Assembly: GCA_030067055.1 (NCBI GenBank)
Contig: JASJAL010000404.1
Coordinates: 1 to 7,175 of the forward strand
Direction: 5' to 3'
Length of the DNA: 7,175 nt
From: Kiloniellales bacterium
GTDB lineage: Bacteria > Pseudomonadota > Alphaproteobacteria > Kiloniellales > JAKSBE01
The position numbers were made by a program, and so were the translations under genes. Shown in pieces: positions 5,905 to 7,175 of this stretch; positions within the stretch are counted from its first letter, which is position 1, and every line of letters begins with the position of its first letter. The notes beneath the pieces are model-generated. The model was not told the DNA's origin, made no database searches, and worked only from the letters and a program-made list of their open reading frames with translations.

Positions 5905-7175
5905 TTGAGCGCCTCCGGGAAGTACTTGAGCACACAGAGCAGGGGATTGGGCGCGGCCTGGCCGAGACCGCAGATCGAAGCGTCCATCATGGTCTGCGAC
6001 AGCTCCTCCAGCAGCGGTCCGTCCCAGTCCTCCTGGCTCATCATCTGCACCGCCTTCTCCGTGCCGTTGCGGCAGGGCGTACACTGGCCGCAGGACTCGT
6101 CCTCGAAGAAGCGCATGAGGTTCAGGGCTACCTTCTTGATATCGTCCTTGTCGGACAGCACGACAACCGCCGCAGAGCCGATAAAGCAGCCGTAGTCCTG
6201 CAGGGTGCCGAAGTCGATCGGCAGGTCGTCCAGGTGCGCCGGCAGGATTCCGCCCGAGGCGCCGCCCGGCAGGTAGCCGGCGAAGCTGTGGCCGTCGGCC
6301 ATACCGCCGCAATACTCCTCGATCAGCTCGCGGATGGTCACGCCGGCGGGGGCGATCTTGACCCCCGGCTCCTTGACCCGGCCGGAGACCGAGAAGGAAT
6401 GGAAACCCTTGCGGTCGCGGCGGCCCTGGTCGGCGTACCAGGCCGGCCCCTTCTCGAGGATGTCGCGGAGCCAGAACACGGTCTCGACGTTGTGGGTCAG
6501 GGTCGGCAAACCGAAGAGGCCCACCTCGGAGGGGTAGGGCGGCTTGTGCCTGGGCAGTCCGCGCTTGCCTTCGATCGACTCGATCATCGCGGACTCTTCG
6601 CCGCAGATGTAGGCGCCGGCGCCCCGGCGCAGCTCGATCCTGCAGCCGCCGGTCAGGCCCTCGGCCTCGACCCGGGCGATCTCTCTAAGGAGGATCTCCC
6701 GCACCGCCGGATATTCGTCGCGCAGGTAGATGTAGCAGGTCTCGACTTCGGCGGCCCAGGCGGCGATCAGCATGCCTTCGAGGAAACGGTGCGGATCGGT
6801 CTCCAGGTAGAAGCGGTCCTTGAAGGTGCCGGGTTCGCCTTCGTCGGCGTTGATCGCGAAGAGCCGGGGCTTGGGCTGCTGACGCAGGATCTTCCACTTG
6901 AGACCTGCCGGAAAGCCGGCGCCGCCCTTGCCCTTGAGTTGCGAGTCCTCGAGCTTGGCGACCAGGTCGTCGGCCTCGTGCTCGCCGCCATAGCAGGCCC
7001 GCAGGGTCCGGTAGCCGCCCCCGGCGAGGTAGGCCTCGTAGTCCGTGTAGTCGGGGATCACCGGGTGGTGGTCGCCGCCCTCGGCGGCCTCGGCCAGATT
7101 GTCCAGGGTGGCGTGGTCGATGTGGCGGTGCCCGACCTCGGCCACCGGGGCGCAGTCGCAGCGGCCCATGCAGGG
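5901..7175 (-). CDS. fdh1B: NAD-dependent formate dehydrogenase, beta (NuoE-NuoF fusion) subunit, 5' truncated
   Basis: The frame is open to the window edge, leaving the last 424 residues; the Met at 7169 is internal. The first visible residues, PCMGRCDCAP, match the second C-x3-C half of a NuoE-type [2Fe-2S] site. A linker leads straight into a NuoF-type flavoprotein without a stop. This fused arrangement is that of Methylobacterium FDH1 beta, not of separate FdsG and FdsB. NuoF motifs are GKGGAGFPAGLKWK (82-95, NAD/FMN fold), INADEGEPGTFKDR (108-121, FMN) and GAGAYICGEES (185-195). The [4Fe-4S] ligands are Cys362, 365 and 368 in SCGQCTPCR plus Cys402 in SICGLG. The protein accepts electrons from Fdh1A and reduces NAD+ at FMN in the cytoplasm. 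It overlaps fdh1A by four bases (ATGA). No promoter for the operon is in the window, because the gene start lies beyond it. Confidence 0.95.
   Translation of the reverse strand, partial: PCMGRCDCAPVAEVGHRHIDHATLDNLAEAAEGGDHHPVIPDYTDYEAYLAGGGYRTLRACYGGEHEADDLVAKLEDSQLKGKGGAGFPAGLKWKILRQQPKPRLFAINADEGEPGTFKDRFYLETDPHRFLEGMLIAAWAAEVETCYIYLRDEYPAVREILLREIARVEAEGLTGGCRIELRRGAGAYICGEESAMIESIEGKRGLPRHKPPYPSEVGLFGLPTLTHNVETVFWLRDILEKGPAWYADQGRRDRKGFHSFSVSGRVKEPGVKIAPAGVTIRELIEEYCGGMADGHSFAGYLPGGASGGILPAHLDDLPIDFGTLQDYGCFIGSAAVVVLSDKDDIKKVALNLMRFFEDESCGQCTPCRNGTEKAVQMMSQEDWDGPLLEELSQTMMDASICGLGQAAPNPLLCVLKYFPEALK
5912..5916 (-). promoter_or_regulatory. Ribosome-binding site of fdh1A
   Basis: GGAGG on the minus strand ends seven bases before ATG 5904-5902. 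It lies inside the last codons of fdh1B. Together with the ATGA overlap it fixes the fdh1A start and implies translational coupling of the two subunits. Confidence 0.75.

Noticed and set aside
7167..7169. ATG at 7169 as the start of fdh1B
   Set aside because: The frame continues to the window edge with PC before this Met, completing a NuoE-like C-x3-C motif, so the Met is internal and the gene is truncated by the window.

Overview
The window is GC-rich DNA, most likely from an alphaproteobacterium. That placement rests on base composition and on the similarity of the gene products to families I know from Rhodospirillales, Rhizobiales and Methylobacterium; no rRNA or other marker gene is present to confirm it. 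About 95% of the window is coding.

Layout from left to right: the C-terminal 83 residues of a class I cytochrome c on the + strand (1-252); an 80-base gap with a 7-bp inverted repeat; a 42-residue protein of unknown function with one membrane segment on the + strand (333-461); then a minus-strand cluster filling the rest. In transcription order, right to left, the cluster is fdh1B (5' end cut by the window edge), fdh1A, an exported ankyrin-repeat protein, and a major facilitator superfamily (MFS) transporter of the oxalate/formate or monocarboxylate type. The small + strand gene and the transporter converge, and their stop codons share one CTAG.

fdh1B and fdh1A encode the two subunits of a cytoplasmic, NAD-dependent, metal-containing formate dehydrogenase resembling Methylobacterium FDH1. 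Fdh1A oxidises formate at a Mo- or W-bis-pterin centre with a cysteine, not selenocysteine, ligand. It passes electrons through iron-sulfur clusters to Fdh1B, a fusion of NuoE-like and NuoF-like modules that reduces NAD+ at FMN. fdh1B/fdh1A overlap by ATGA and fdh1A/ankyrin gene by GTGA, so the three are very probably one translationally coupled unit. The transporter follows after about 100 bases and could be co-transcribed.

The most unusual point is the ankyrin-repeat protein. It sits where fds operons usually carry accessory genes (fdsC/fdsD). It carries an apparent signal peptide, although its coupled partner enzyme should be cytoplasmic. I saw no mobile element, CRISPR array, tRNA or rRNA.
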